Assembly: GCF_910592395.1 (NCBI RefSeq)
Contig: NC_088314.1
Location: 20,480,070-20,544,069 of the forward strand
From: Lineus longissimus
Taxonomy: Eukaryota > Nemertea > Pilidiophora > Heteronemertea > Lineidae
Reading direction: 5' to 3'
DNA length: 64,000 nt
The notes beneath the pieces were generated by a model. That model had not been told where the DNA came from. It searched no databases and saw nothing but the letters and a program-made list of their open reading frames with translations. Shown in pieces: positions 13,336 through 31,952 of the stretch. The position numbers and the translations under genes are program-made. Each line of letters starts with the position of its first letter. The first letter of the stretch is position 1.

Positions 13336-14876
13336 GTCACTGTCTTTCACAACTTGAGACTGGTGTAACAGGAAGAAATGGTCCCTGTCTTTCACAACTT
13401 GAGACTGGTGTAACAGGAAGAAATGGTCCCTGTCTTTCACAACTTGAGACTGGTGTAACAGGAAGAAATGGTCCCTGTCTTTCACAACTGGCGACAGGTG
13501 TAACAGGAAGAAATGGTCCCTGTCTTTCACAACCGGCGACAGGTGTAACAGGAAGAAATGGTCCCTGTCTTTCACAACTTGAGACTGGTGTAACAGGAAG
13601 AAATGGTCCCTGTCTTTCACAACTTGAGACTGGTGTAACAGGAAGAAATGGTCCCTGTCTTTCACAACTGGCGACAGGTGTAACAGGAAGAAATGGTCCC
13701 TGTCTTTCACAACCGGCGACACGTGTAACAGGAAGAAATGGTCCCTGTCTTTCACAACTTGAGACTGGTGTAACAGGAAGAAATGGTCCCTGTCTTTCAC
13801 AACCGGCGACAGGGGTAGCATGAAGAAATGGTCTCTGTCTTTCACAACCGGCGACACGTGTAACAGGAAGAAATGGTCCCTGTCTTTCACAACTTGAGAC
13901 AGGTGTAACAGGAAGAAATGGTCCCTGTCTTTCACAACCGGCGACAGGTGTAACAGGAAGTAATGGTCCCTGTCTTTCACAACTTGAGACTGGTGTAACA
14001 GGAAGAAATGGTCCCTGTCTTTCACAACTTGAGACTGGTGTAACAGGAAGAAATGGTCCCTGTCTTTCACAACTTGAGACTGGTGTAACAGGAAGAAATG
14101 GTCCCTGTCTTTCACAACCGGCGACAGGGGTAGCATGAAGAAATGGTCTCTGTCTTTCACAACCGGCGACACGTGTAACAGGAAGAAATGGTCCCTGTCT
14201 TTCACAACTTGAGACAGGTGTAACAGGAAGAAATGGTCCCTGTCTTTCACAACCGGCGACAGGTGTAACAGGAAGTAATGGTCCCTGTCTTTCACAACTT
14301 GAGACTGGTGTAACAGGAAGAAATGGTCCCTGTCTTTCACAACTTGAGACTGGTGTAACAGGAAGAAATGGTCCCTGTCTTTCACAACTTGAGACTGGTG
14401 TAACAGGAAGAAATGGTCCCTGTCTTTCACAACCGGCGACAGGGGTAGCATGAAGAAATGGTCTCTGTCTTTCACAACCGGCGACACGTGTAACAGGAAG
14501 AAATGGTCCCTGTCTTTCACAACTTGAGACAGGTGTAACAGGAAGAAATGGTCCCTGTCTTTCACAACCGGCGACAGGTGTAACAGGAAGTAATGGTCCC
14601 TGTCTTTCACAACTTGAGACTGGTGTAACAGGAAGAAATGGTCCCTGTCTTTCACAACTTGAGACTGGTGTAACAGGAAGAAATGGTCCCTGTCTTTCAC
14701 AACTTGAGACTGGTGTAACAGGAAGAAATGGTCCCTGTCTTTCACAACCGGCGACAGGTGTAACAGGAAGAAATGGTCCCTGTCTTTCACAACTGGAGAC
14801 AGGTGTAACAGGAAGAAATGGTCCCTGTCTTTCACAACTGGAGACAGGTGTAACAGGAAGAAATTGTCCCTGTCTT
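13336..14876. repeat. 45-bp minisatellite with 315-bp higher-order period, about 34 units
   Basis: The unit is 45 bp, for example TAACAGGAAGAAATGGTCCC followed by TGTCTTTCACAA and a variable end (CTTGAGACTGGTG, CTGGCGACAGGTG or CCGGCGACAGGTG). A distinctive variant reading GCATGAAGAAATGGTCTCTG appears exactly 315 bp apart (GTCTCTGTCT at 13831, 14146 and 14461), so a block of seven units has itself been repeated. Because 45 is divisible by three, one minus-strand frame stays open through the whole array (557 codons, 15-residue repeat VVKDRDHFFLLHLSP), and a plus-strand frame is open for 167 codons. No splice context, signal or flanking conserved exon indicates a gene. Confidence 0.96.
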
Positions 14877-16300
14877 TGGCGGGAGTCATAACCTGTTGCT
14901 GGTTAACAGAAGGAATGTTACCCGTTCGTGACAACCATTGCTGGCGTATCCGGAGGAATAGTGTCCTGTCTTTCACATACTGCAGCTGGAGTAGCTGAGG
15001 AACACCTTCCTTTCATAACTCGGCCCCGTCTCTCACAATCTGTAGTACATGGTGACACATGAGATACAAAACATTGTCTCTCATCCCACAACAAGTGCGA
15101 CGTAGACAGGAGCTTCAGTTCCCTGTATCTGACAACATGTGGCTTATGAAGCAGGCATGAAGCAGCAGGCATGGTCCCTTGTCTTGGACAACGAGCAGCT
15201 ACTGAAATGAAACGGGTGGAACAGCCCCTATCTCTCTTAACCTGTGGTTTGTGTAGCAGGAGCAACAGCCCCATGTCATTGTTCACAACTTTCCCCTCCT
15301 CTTACACCTTTACAACATGTAGCTGGTGACGCAGTGTGTACATAGTCCTTGTTGTTCTTCGCAACCAGTGGCTGGTGTTGTCCCAGCTCTTTCACTACAA
15401 GCACCTGGTGTAACAGGAGGTATAGTCTCATGTCTTTCACAACAAGCGGCTGGTGTAACATAAGTTATAGTCCCATGTCTTTCACAGCTTATCGTAGAAA
15501 GAGGAACACTAGTACTGTGTACATGTAGCTCCCTGTCTTTCGCAAACTTAGGTTGATAAAACAGGTGGTATATAGTCCCATGTCATTCACACTTGTGACT
15601 GGTGTAGCAGGCATATAGTCTCTGGTTTTTCACAAGTTGGTCCCCTGTCTCTTACAGTCTGTTTCTGGCTCTGCCCTCGCCCTGTGGCTGGTGTAGCAGG
15701 AGGTATGAAGTTTTGTCTTTCACAATCGGTGGTTTAAACTCTTGTTTCACAACAAGCTGCTGGTGCTGTAGGAGGAATGGCCCCAATTGTGCAGGCACAT
15801 GAGTGGAGCTAGGGGCTGCGACAGGCCTTGGTAGGCCACTGGTACTGAGAAGAGGACCATAGAAACAGCTGATCCGCTAGAGTGTGCCACTGGTAGCCTG
15901 GTCTGTGCCCTTTATCAGCCTCTAGTGGCCACCCATTCTTGCTGTCTGGGAACCTGGTCACAGTGTCTATTCTTTTAGCAGTGCCAGTGTCCTGGTTGTG
16001 ACTGTCTTTGAACAAGCTGTGACCGTGGCATGGCCTGGTTGTACAGCATGTATGACGAGGTCATGACAGATGGACTGGCCGGGTGTCTAGACTGACCTGG
16101 TTGTGACAGTGCATGACCTGATCTTAACTTACTTAGCCAGCTGTGAATGTAGTGAGGTGTAACAGTGCATATGATGACACAGCGTCTATGGCCTTTGACC
16201 TGGTTGTGACCATCTATGCACCAAGTGAAACAGTCTCAATGGCCTGGTTGTGACAGTGTATGTGTCTTGGTTGTGACAGTGTCAATGAACTCACTGAGAC
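14877..16300. repeat. Decayed flank of the 45-bp array
   Basis: Diverged copies of the array unit continue rightwards: GTAACAGGAGGTATAGTC, TCATGTCTTTCACAAC and GCTGGTGTAACA are still readable near 15400-15480 and 15590-15640, with irregular spacing. Towards 16000-16300 only short phrases such as CCTGGTTGTGACAGTG recur. This looks like an older, mutated part of the same array. Confidence 0.7.
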
Positions 16301-17866
16301 AAATAGAAGGCATTACCCATCCAGTTTGACTGTGTACCACAAGCTGGCCCGGCACTTCCATCTTCGGCACCATTGACAGAGACAGGGTGGGTGACTCTGG
16401 ATGAATGAAGATGTCCAAAGAACTCTCCAGCAGGAAGATGGAACACATTTCATTTTACAATTCTTGGGGAAAAGGAAAAAGTCATTGTTTCTACGCGATC
16501 ATATTTATTTGTCACATTTCCGCAAAAGTTTGAAAACACTACATGTATCATATGAATTATAGACATTTGATTGATGCAATGATGAAGTCAGAATACTGGA
16601 ATATTACACTGACGCTGTAGAGCATGCCCATTTATCAGCTTCGTGCGTCAATCCTATAGTCTCCTACTTTTGGCAAAATCCTCGACGCACGACACTCATA
16701 AATTGGCATGCTGAAAAGAGCACATTTAACAAGTTGTCCTTTAGTGCAATAATTGCATCATTGACAGACTAGCACATTGAAATACAGGCTTTGACCACTT
16801 CACAGGAGGACAGCGTGTCTCTGTTGCTTGGTAGAGTCCCTTCTCACAAGGTTATATTGAAGTCCATGTATTTCAGATGCACTTTAAGCCCTCAGCGAAG
16901 ACCTGGATGTTAAAGGTGCATCCCAATGCCTCACCACGGTCAATCCAGACTGGTTTAAGGGCACAGGTCTCGTAGACCAGAGATTTGGAACCATCAAGGA
17001 ACAGAGATATTCTGTAACACCTGTCACCCTAAAGAATGAGGTCAAAGCCCTGGTGTAGTATGAATCAAGGAAGTGAGTGTACCCGTCTCATTGCGTCAGC
17101 AAAACCAGTACATGCACATGTTTATACGCAAAAGTTTGATAACACTATGATATGAATCATAAACATGTGTTTGATACCATGATGAAGTAAGAACACTGGA
17201 TTATTACACTGGAACTGTAACTCATAATCTGTACAGCAAATTAATAACTTCATAAGTGAAACTTGTAAAACAGAAATGTAGAACTGCCACCTCGAAGCTG
17301 CAACAGCACCTGACTGACTTTACAGCATTTCGATAGAGATTTCAGGTGGTTTTACTTTACAAGGTGGGATAATCTACAGATTTCTAACTGAGCAACATAA
17401 TTAGATGGCTGAACATGTCAGGTGATACGAAGCGACCACCACCGACGTCTAGTAACAATTTATACAGGTCAATACATGACATTAGAAACACGACAAAATC
17501 TAGCATGCATTGGGGCGACCTGTGGCATAGTAGTTTGAGAGCTGAGCTCATAATCAGGAGGCCATGGGTTAAAATCTTGAAAGAATTACCACTGTTTTGC
17601 CATGAAGTAACAGATTGACCAATGACCTGATTTCTACTATAAACCTGAGACATTTTCACGCATTATATTTTTGCACTTTTCTTGACTTGGGCCCCAATTA
17701 CGAAATAAATGGTGTAAAAAATGATCAGACTAACGAAATCTACCCAGTCACGGAAACGCTTCGAATGATTTTTCCAAGGATATAAATCGCCACAAAGAAT
17801 AGGACCTGATATTGTGTATCATGTCCTGTATTGAAATGAAAGAGTGAGAGCCCCGGCCCAGCACCA
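16301..17866. other. Spacer / distal TXNRD 3' region
   Basis: No coding signal. The TXNRD transcript (minus) may end in this stretch: the plus strand reads TTTATT, the complement of AATAAA, at 16504-16509, but that is 1.35 kb past the SECIS and is a weak candidate. A tRNA-like SINE piece lies at 17515-17580. Confidence 0.35.
17515..17580 (+). mobile_element. tRNA-derived SINE fragment, copy 1
   Basis: The sequence contains TGTGGCATAGTAGTTTGAGA (A-box-like) and CATAATCAGGAGGCCATGGG (before a degenerate B box). The same two blocks, in the same order and spacing, occur on the minus strand at 22511-22577, so this is a dispersed family rather than a chance match. It lies downstream of the TXNRD SECIS. 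Confidence 0.6.
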
Positions 17867-17910
17867 TCAGGCCTACCCCACTCTAATGAGTTTCTGAGAT
17901 AGACCGTCAT
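17867..17910 (-). promoter_or_regulatory. SECIS element of the TXNRD mRNA
   Basis: Read on the minus strand, the core is AUGA (17907-17910), then GGUCUAUCUCA, an apical part GAAACUCAUUAGAG, then UGGGGUAGGCC and UGA (17867-17869). The two 11-base arms pair along their whole length with five G-U pairs. The apical AA is followed by a small CUC/GAG helix, which is a form-2 SECIS. The AUGA/UGA pair supplies the non-canonical GA quartet. It lies about 540 nt downstream of the UGA Sec codon at 18453-18455, a distance typical of animal selenoprotein mRNAs. All required features are visible in the sequence; function is inferred. Confidence 0.88.
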
Positions 17911-18249
17911 ACGGGTAGATACACATACCTAATGGGCCGACGCTCTCCTGTCATGGTGTGAATATGGCACAAAGAGAAAACCTTTCATGCGCATGAAAAT
18001 ATGGTTCCAGTCTGAAGATGAATTGAAATTTATTGAAGTCTGGTGGCATGTGGATATTGAAGGTAGACCATAGGGAGGAGCTAGGCAGGCAGATTTGTGC
18101 CATCCAAGGACTTAGTGTACCATATTCACACCATATGTTTTTAATTACCTACTGTTGCAAAAGTCTGCGAGGAACCAAGCTCGAATATCACAGTTATACA
18201 AATAGTATAAGTACGCTGGTAAGAAAGTGAAACGACGTAATGTTTTAGG

Positions 18250-18359
18250 CTTTAGAGGCGCACTGTATTCAGTCTCGTGAGTCTGTAATCATGTTTGCTG
18301 CCGGTTATAGTGCACTGGAGTGCTCTTGAGGAGTCAAATTGAACACAGTGCACCTTTAA
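18250..18359 (-). mobile_element. Short inverted-repeat element in the TXNRD 3' UTR
   Basis: The left end reads TTTAGAGGCGCACTGTATTC, and the right end, read in reverse complement, reads ATTAAAGGTGCACTGTGTTC. About 18 of 23 terminal positions agree, over a total length near 110 bp. It has no coding potential. It lies between the TXNRD stop codon (18447) and the SECIS (17867-17910), so it would be transcribed in the 3' UTR. No clear target duplication was seen. Confidence 0.55.
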
Positions 18360-18446
18360 TGTTAGACAAAATAACATCTCTCAATTTACCCTAGCGCAAT
18401 TTCAAGCAGGCTCAACAAGCAGACCTTATTTGGCAACAGTAGGTGA

Positions 18447-26283
<7,837 letters not shown>

Positions 26284-27164
26284 CTTGAAATGGAATCCGT
26301 ACTGGCACGAGGGTCTTCTTCAAAATACAATCTGAATTGAGACATGAATGCACAGACGTCATAATTAGCTGAATGAGAACAGACCTTGAATGACGTAAAT
26401 CAGCAGTTTACTAGATGTAGTATTCATCAGCCTATAAGATCGGTTTCAAGCAGCACTGCCTCCCTGCTTAAACATTCTATTTTATTAACTCCAATCATAG
26501 CTAACAAGCGTGAGTAGTAACTACAGTTGCTCAGGTAGATTTATATACATGTAATAGCATCTGGCAAAGAACTCCCTTTTACTGAGGATAGGTTGAGGTA
26601 CACCAACTTTGGGTCTCTATCTGTCTTCAGACTTGGGTTTAGGCTGCGTTTTATAGGGTTATTTTCGGGAGCAGCATGGGTGTGATCAAACAGATTATGT
26701 ATGCGACGTAACACAGCAATAGTTGACATGATTGGGTTCGTTCAGCCTGAGCCTTAAGGGAGCAGACAGTCAGTGACAGTCACTGTCATGACAGTGTACT
26801 GTATAGTCACATGATTGATAATGATAGTAGTAAAGTATAGTGCACAAGACAAGAATTGTCATCATTTGAAACTAAAATCTTTAGTGAATAGGTCTTCATT
26901 AGAAATGAAACAACAGTTGAACACGAGCTATGATACTAGGTTGATCAATAAATCGGGGAATCAGAACATGTCATCGTCAAATACCTTGAAAAATAAGGAA
27001 ATAAGGGCTCTTCTTCCAACCAAAATATGATTGCAAATGTGGCAATCTTCGGCGAAATTCTAAATTACGAAAACAATGACGTCATGCATTTTTTGCGTAA
27101 GCCAACCTCGATCCATCGATAAATTTACCGACGGACGAGGTTGCAGACGACCTTCCAAAACAAA
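26284..27164. promoter_or_regulatory. Divergent TXNRD/NDUFA5 intergenic region
   Basis: The coding starts of TXNRD (minus, 26283) and NDUFA5 (plus, 27165) are 881 bp apart and head to head, so both promoters must lie here or in an unseen 5' exon. No TATA box was evident at a fitting position. The 70 bp before the NDUFA5 ATG are richer in CG dinucleotides (ACCGACGGACGAGG). Confidence 0.4.
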
Positions 27165-28506
27165 ATGGCCGCTCGTGGATTGTTGAAAAAGGTCCGATTA
27201 TTTCCTCTTTTCCTATCACAAATGCTGATTTCTTTAAATTTGCGAAATTTTTTTCCGGTCAGAATGTTCTGCTATGTTCAATGCACATTTAAGGCATTTG
27301 CAAGTACATGAATGGCTGTTGTTAATCAAGAAATTTGGTCCTACATGCCTACTATCGTATATTTTTGGCCGGGGGGCATCTCAAAAATGCTGTAGGCTTA
27401 CCCTGCCCTCAACACATTTTCAGGGTGTCTCTTCTAATTTTAGCCCCTGGATGCCTGGGTATCAGCATTTTTGAGATGGTCCCTATAGTTATATAGAAGA
27501 TAACAATCGTTGCAGTGTTAATAATAATTTTTTTTCTTTCCTTTTCTTCAGACTACTGGCCTTACTGGCCTTGAAGTTGCCAAACACCCACATAAGGTGA
27601 GATCGCACGAACGTCAATCAACATAAAATTGCTATGTATGGTTGGGTTTGGGGTTCTGTGAACACTTTTGAGGTACTTTCATTGTGAATTGGATCATTAT
27701 CATGATTTTCAATATGTCAAAGATTTTATGTAGAATTTTTGTATCATTTTCGTTATTCAGACCTTGAAAGTCTTGTACGATAAAACTCTACGAACATTGG
27801 AGAAGATGCCAGACAATGCAGCGTACAGAAAACACACACAGAAAATAGTTCAAAGCAGATTGAGTGTGGTCAATTCGGTAAGTGTATAGGGAATCTGAAA
27901 AATAATTTTACAGTATGTCACAATACTCAATTATCAGTGTAGCCTTCTTTACTTTCGTCTGCAGGAGGGAACTTGTGATTTAGAAAATCAGACTTTCAGT
28001 CACTCCCTTTGCAAAAAAGTTACTTTCAAAAGTGATGATTATTCTTCTTTCAGCAAAATGACATGAAACAGGTGGAGGATCAGATAAACTGTGGACAAGC
28101 AGAGGAGCTTATATTGCAGGTAGGTCAAGGGATTGACAGTGACACTAAGGAATTTCGGGGCAAGGCAAAAAAATTCATCAGAGCAGAGAATTAGGCCAAC
28201 CAAATAGAACAAAAGAAGGAGCCATTATGACCCCTGTTGTAATCGAAAGATCAGTTGAATCATCCTTATTGTTGTAAGTGTATGGTGAGAGTTTCCGTGG
28301 TGTTTGATTAATGATTTCCATTCATCTCAAATTGGCTTTATGAGAGGACAATGTCACAATCAGAATCCCAAGATACATGCAATACAACTTCATTTTATTT
28401 GCAGGCTGAGCGAGAGCTTATCTTGGCTAGGAAGATGCTGCGTTGGAAAGCCTGGGAACCACTCGTAGCACAACCAAACGAAAATCAATGGAAATGGCCC
28501 GTTTAA
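27165..28506 (+). CDS. NDUFA5: NADH dehydrogenase (ubiquinone) 1 alpha subcomplex subunit 5
   Basis: Accessory (B13) subunit of mitochondrial complex I, in the matrix arm. Exons: 27165-27191, 27552-27596, 27761-27877, 28054-28119 and 28405-28506, giving 118 residues, all phase 0. This is close to the 116 residues of the human protein. Family landmarks in order: [13 protein letters not shown], a Tyr-Arg motif [35 protein letters not shown], and the ending [17 protein letters not shown], typical of the family. There is no cleaved presequence, as usual for this subunit. The first intron has a weak donor (GTCCGA), but the protein alignment (KK|TTGL) fixes the junction. Confidence 0.97.
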
Positions 28507-28792
28507 TTGAGTTTTCTGTAAGCTAGGACAATTAATTTCATTTTGTGAATAGGCTTGAAATAGTAGAGAAGGTCTTCAGACTGTGACTTGATTGCAAAAT
28601 GTGAACCTTCCATTGGTTCATCCTTTAACATTGTGTCAACTCCTCATGTTATCACATTCTCAAGCAATGTTGTATTGGTGAAGCTCTTAGAAAATGACAG
28701 CGTTGCTTTCACCCTTACATTTTTTGTCCGTCTGTATGAAATTCTCTGAGGTCTTTAATCAATGGCAGTTTGTGTTAATAGGTGGACTTGTG

Positions 28793-28798
28793 AATAAA
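28793..28798 (+). terminator. Probable NDUFA5 polyadenylation signal
   Basis: AATAAA 287 nt after the stop codon, followed within 30 nt by GT-rich sequence (GGTGTTAAAAGATTTGTGTC). Confidence 0.6.
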
Positions 28799-29685
28799 AT
28801 GTACAAAGGTGTTAAAAGATTTGTGTCCTTTAGTGTTTAAAAAACGTTAGAACATCCTGCTGGAATCCTACTGGAGGGATCTTATCAGAAGTTAAACAGA
28901 ATTTTCAATGACTTTGTGTCTATGACAAATATCTTTTACAATACGGTAACATGTGCAACCACTCTGTTGGAGACATAGTCACAACCTATCAACCAGGTCA
29001 GGAGTCACAACATGAGTCTTCATCAAAGACATAGGTAGCAAGAAGCTTCAAAATAGTCCAGTCTTACAGTCCCTATTGCACCAACAATTTTCCCAGGCAA
29101 AGCAGAATTTCTTATCTTATACTACTGCGCCTGTCTACATTGCACATATTTTAGAATCCCAAGAGTGGTAGAGGTGTAGTGTATGGTGTTGCTGACACTG
29201 GCTGACCAAGATGCACATCTCGACTTGACTCTTCCAATGCCACATGACTCCAAATGGATTGTAACATAGCTGAGGCACTAGCTGTCAATCAACTTGCATG
29301 AGACAAAATTATGAAACACCCTGTATAACATGTATAAAAAAGTTCGAAGGACATGTTTTTGAAACACCCTGTAACTATTTGTACTTGCGCGCCAGCTGCG
29401 AGAAAAGAATGGAACTAAAATGATTTAGGGCGAGGTTGAATATCTAAAAAACAAATAACTGGATATACATTACCAAATTTGAGATATCATCAAAGTGCAT
29501 GTATCATTTTCTTGATTACTATCAAGTCTATAATTTTTAACAAACTTAAAAATATTATTTTGTCTAATCAAATTTTTGTTTACATTCACTTCTTTCGATA
29601 TTGCTTGACGACGCGTAGCAACAAATATCACAGGCTGAGCTGTGTTCATGTTCTTATCACAAGGCCATATTTTCTTCTGATTTAG
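28799..29685. other. NDUFA5-RIBC spacer with a relict repeat unit
   Basis: No exon was supported. A minus-strand relict of the 53-bp minisatellite unit (CAGTCCCTATTGCACCAAC, then TTTTCCCAGGCA) lies at 29067-29099. The first RIBC exon has a splice acceptor at 29684-29685 (TTTAG), so a non-coding 5' exon of RIBC probably lies in this stretch. Confidence 0.45.
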
Positions 29686-29706
29686 GCCATCAAGACAGAA
29701 AATAAG

Positions 29707-31833
29707 ATGTACAAACTCGATTTACCCGTCGACTATAAAGAGGCGGCTGCCATTGAGCGCCGCCGGAACATGGAAAGTCAACGAAAAAGCAGGATTTTCA
29801 ATGCAAAAACGAGGATCATTGGGGTGAGTGACATCACTGTCACATTCACATGCACACAGCACACACTGTAATGTAGTGTAGCGTAGGATGCATTATTGCT
29901 ACATGAGCATGCACCAACAAGAGACATGTACATGTTGTTTGTGTCTGTCTGCAATGCAGATTTGTCAACTTCTCACAGGTATGGCCTTAAATGGCTTGAT
30001 GCATTAATCTCATTTCAAATTTCCTTCTTCAGGTTGACCTTGACGCAATTGATCAACAAAAGAAAGATAAACAACAAATGGAAGAATATGAGCGTCGAAG
30101 ACATGAAGCATTTGGTGAGTATTCTCAATTCTGAGAAAGAACGTGTAGAGTGCAACAAGATAGTAGATACTCTGCAAAACACATGACCCCTGTCAGAGAC
30201 AGCTCATTTTGATCTAAAGTGACACTGACATCACTCACTTTGACGTCGTCTATTTGGGCTAGTGACCTTACAGAATGATATTCATATTTGGTGTCACTGT
30301 TGGTTGTCTTCAGAATAGAACTTGAAATGAAATTTCCTGAAAATAACTTTTCCTTTTTGATTGCAGCCCATGACTTGATCCGTGCTGACCAGATTGCTGA
30401 ACTTTTGGAGAAAAGACAGCAACATGATGTCTCACAATTAAACATGGCATTAAATGAATTCAGAGCACTTCATCAGCAACCTAACAGTCGCAGGGAATGG
30501 GATCTTTACGATCCAGATTATTTGAAAAAAGATAAACCAGCGCGTGTCCATGACGACGATCCACGATGCGGCATCTCGAGTATGCAGAAATTTGATGGGG
30601 AGGATCTCAACCAGAAGGCTCGGTCAAAATTCATGGGAGAGCAGCACAGGGAATGGGCTGAGCAGCAAGCGCGGGAAAAGGAGGCAGCACGAATGCGACA
30701 AAAGGAAGCGGACCGACTCTATGAACTTAAAATGCGTGAGCTGGATGAGAGAGCCATGGACCTACAGCGGGCTGAAGAACAGTGCAGGAAGGCTATGGAT
30801 TGCGCCCAGGCTGATTACAACAATGCTTTGGTATGTATTATTTGTTTGTGGAAAGCCCGAAAATGCACAGCCTGCCAAAACTTGACACTTAACTTTATAC
30901 TCAGTTTCAACTTCTCACATGGTAAGTCATCGTTTCCTTTATTATGACTTCAGGTTGCCACGGTTTCTTCTTCACCTTATTGTCATAACAATATTTCATC
31001 TGATCTCTGCATCGTTTTCAGGCAAGAGAAAATGCAGAGAAACAACGCCTTCACAAACAACAACAGGAGGATGACAACGCGACAGAAATCGCCAATCATG
31101 TTTTTGGCGACATCTTGACAGAGAATCCTGCGGTTGCCCAGAGCGCGTTTGGTGCGCACCGCGTGATCACAGACAGATGGAAAGGAATGAACCCACAACA
31201 GCTGGAAGATATCAAACAGACCCAGTTGAATCAAATGAAAGAAAACGCGGTAGGTCTTTGCTTTGATTTTTCGGACGACTGTCCATTTGTTAGTGGCAGT
31301 TAAATTTCTGAAAATCTGTTAGGTGGCAAAAAATATTATCAATCCTGTCTTATATTGAGGTGTACTGTTGTAATCAGTCTAGATAGTGATTGAAATCCAT
31401 CCGATTTTTTCAGGATGGTTCTTTATCCCCTTCCAGATCTTTTCTTTCTCCAAGATTTTCCAACGCCACTTCTTGTCACATGTTGGTTGAGATCATCCTT
31501 GTTTTTTACAACATCTGTCCAAACCCCTTTGACTTCAGTGTATCATAAAACATAATACATGTATTTGTTGTTTCTGTTCCGCAGCGTTTGAAGCAAGAAG
31601 AGGCCCTCCGTGACAAGGAATGGGAGGACCAGAGAATCGCACACGCCAGGGCAGCGCTACTTCTCGAACGAGAGAAGGAACGAGCGGCAAGGGAACTCAA
31701 CAAACAATTTGTTGACGACAACCAACGACTCGGAGCAGAACAGGAGTCGCATAAAGAATTCCTTGACAAGGAAGTTTACACAAATCCTCCGACCGCCGCT
31801 TACTTTATGCAATTTAACACAACTACTCGATAA
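29707..31833 (+). CDS. RIBC1/RIBC2-like: RIB43A-like protein with coiled coils
   Basis: RIB43A proteins are filamentous proteins bound to the ribbon protofilaments of axonemal doublet microtubules, hence of cilia and sperm flagella. Exons: 29707-29823, 30033-30114, 30367-30830, 31022-31249 and 31585-31833, giving 379 residues with consistent phases. The start [20 protein letters not shown] matches human RIBC1. Family landmarks follow: [73 protein letters not shown] and the C-terminal [18 protein letters not shown]. Much of the chain is charged, Glu/Arg/Gln-rich predicted coiled coil. It resembles RIBC1 at the N-terminus and RIBC2 in the middle, consistent with a pre-duplication single gene. 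Confidence 0.95.
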
Positions 31834-31946
31834 AGTGACATTCACCTTCATAAAACTGATTGTTATCTTACGATCGAAACCAAAGACTTGAACATCATCC
31901 AGAATGATGCATCAGAAAATGTCTATTATGTTACTCTGCGTGAAGA

Positions 31947-31952
31947 AATAAA
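31947..31952 (+). terminator. Probable RIBC polyadenylation signal
   Basis: AATAAA 114 nt after the RIBC stop codon, followed by TTGAGATGGCTTGTGTATTTT, a fitting GU/U-rich downstream region. Confidence 0.65.

Noticed and set aside
12009-14876. CRISPR-like regular repeats
   Set aside because: Units are contiguous without unique spacers and lie between eukaryotic genes; these are minisatellites.
13303-14976. 557-codon minus-strand open frame with 15-residue repeats
   Set aside because: It follows exactly the 45-bp minisatellite. It has no conserved flanking exon, domain or signal, and the opposite strand is also open. It is kept as a repeat with a note.
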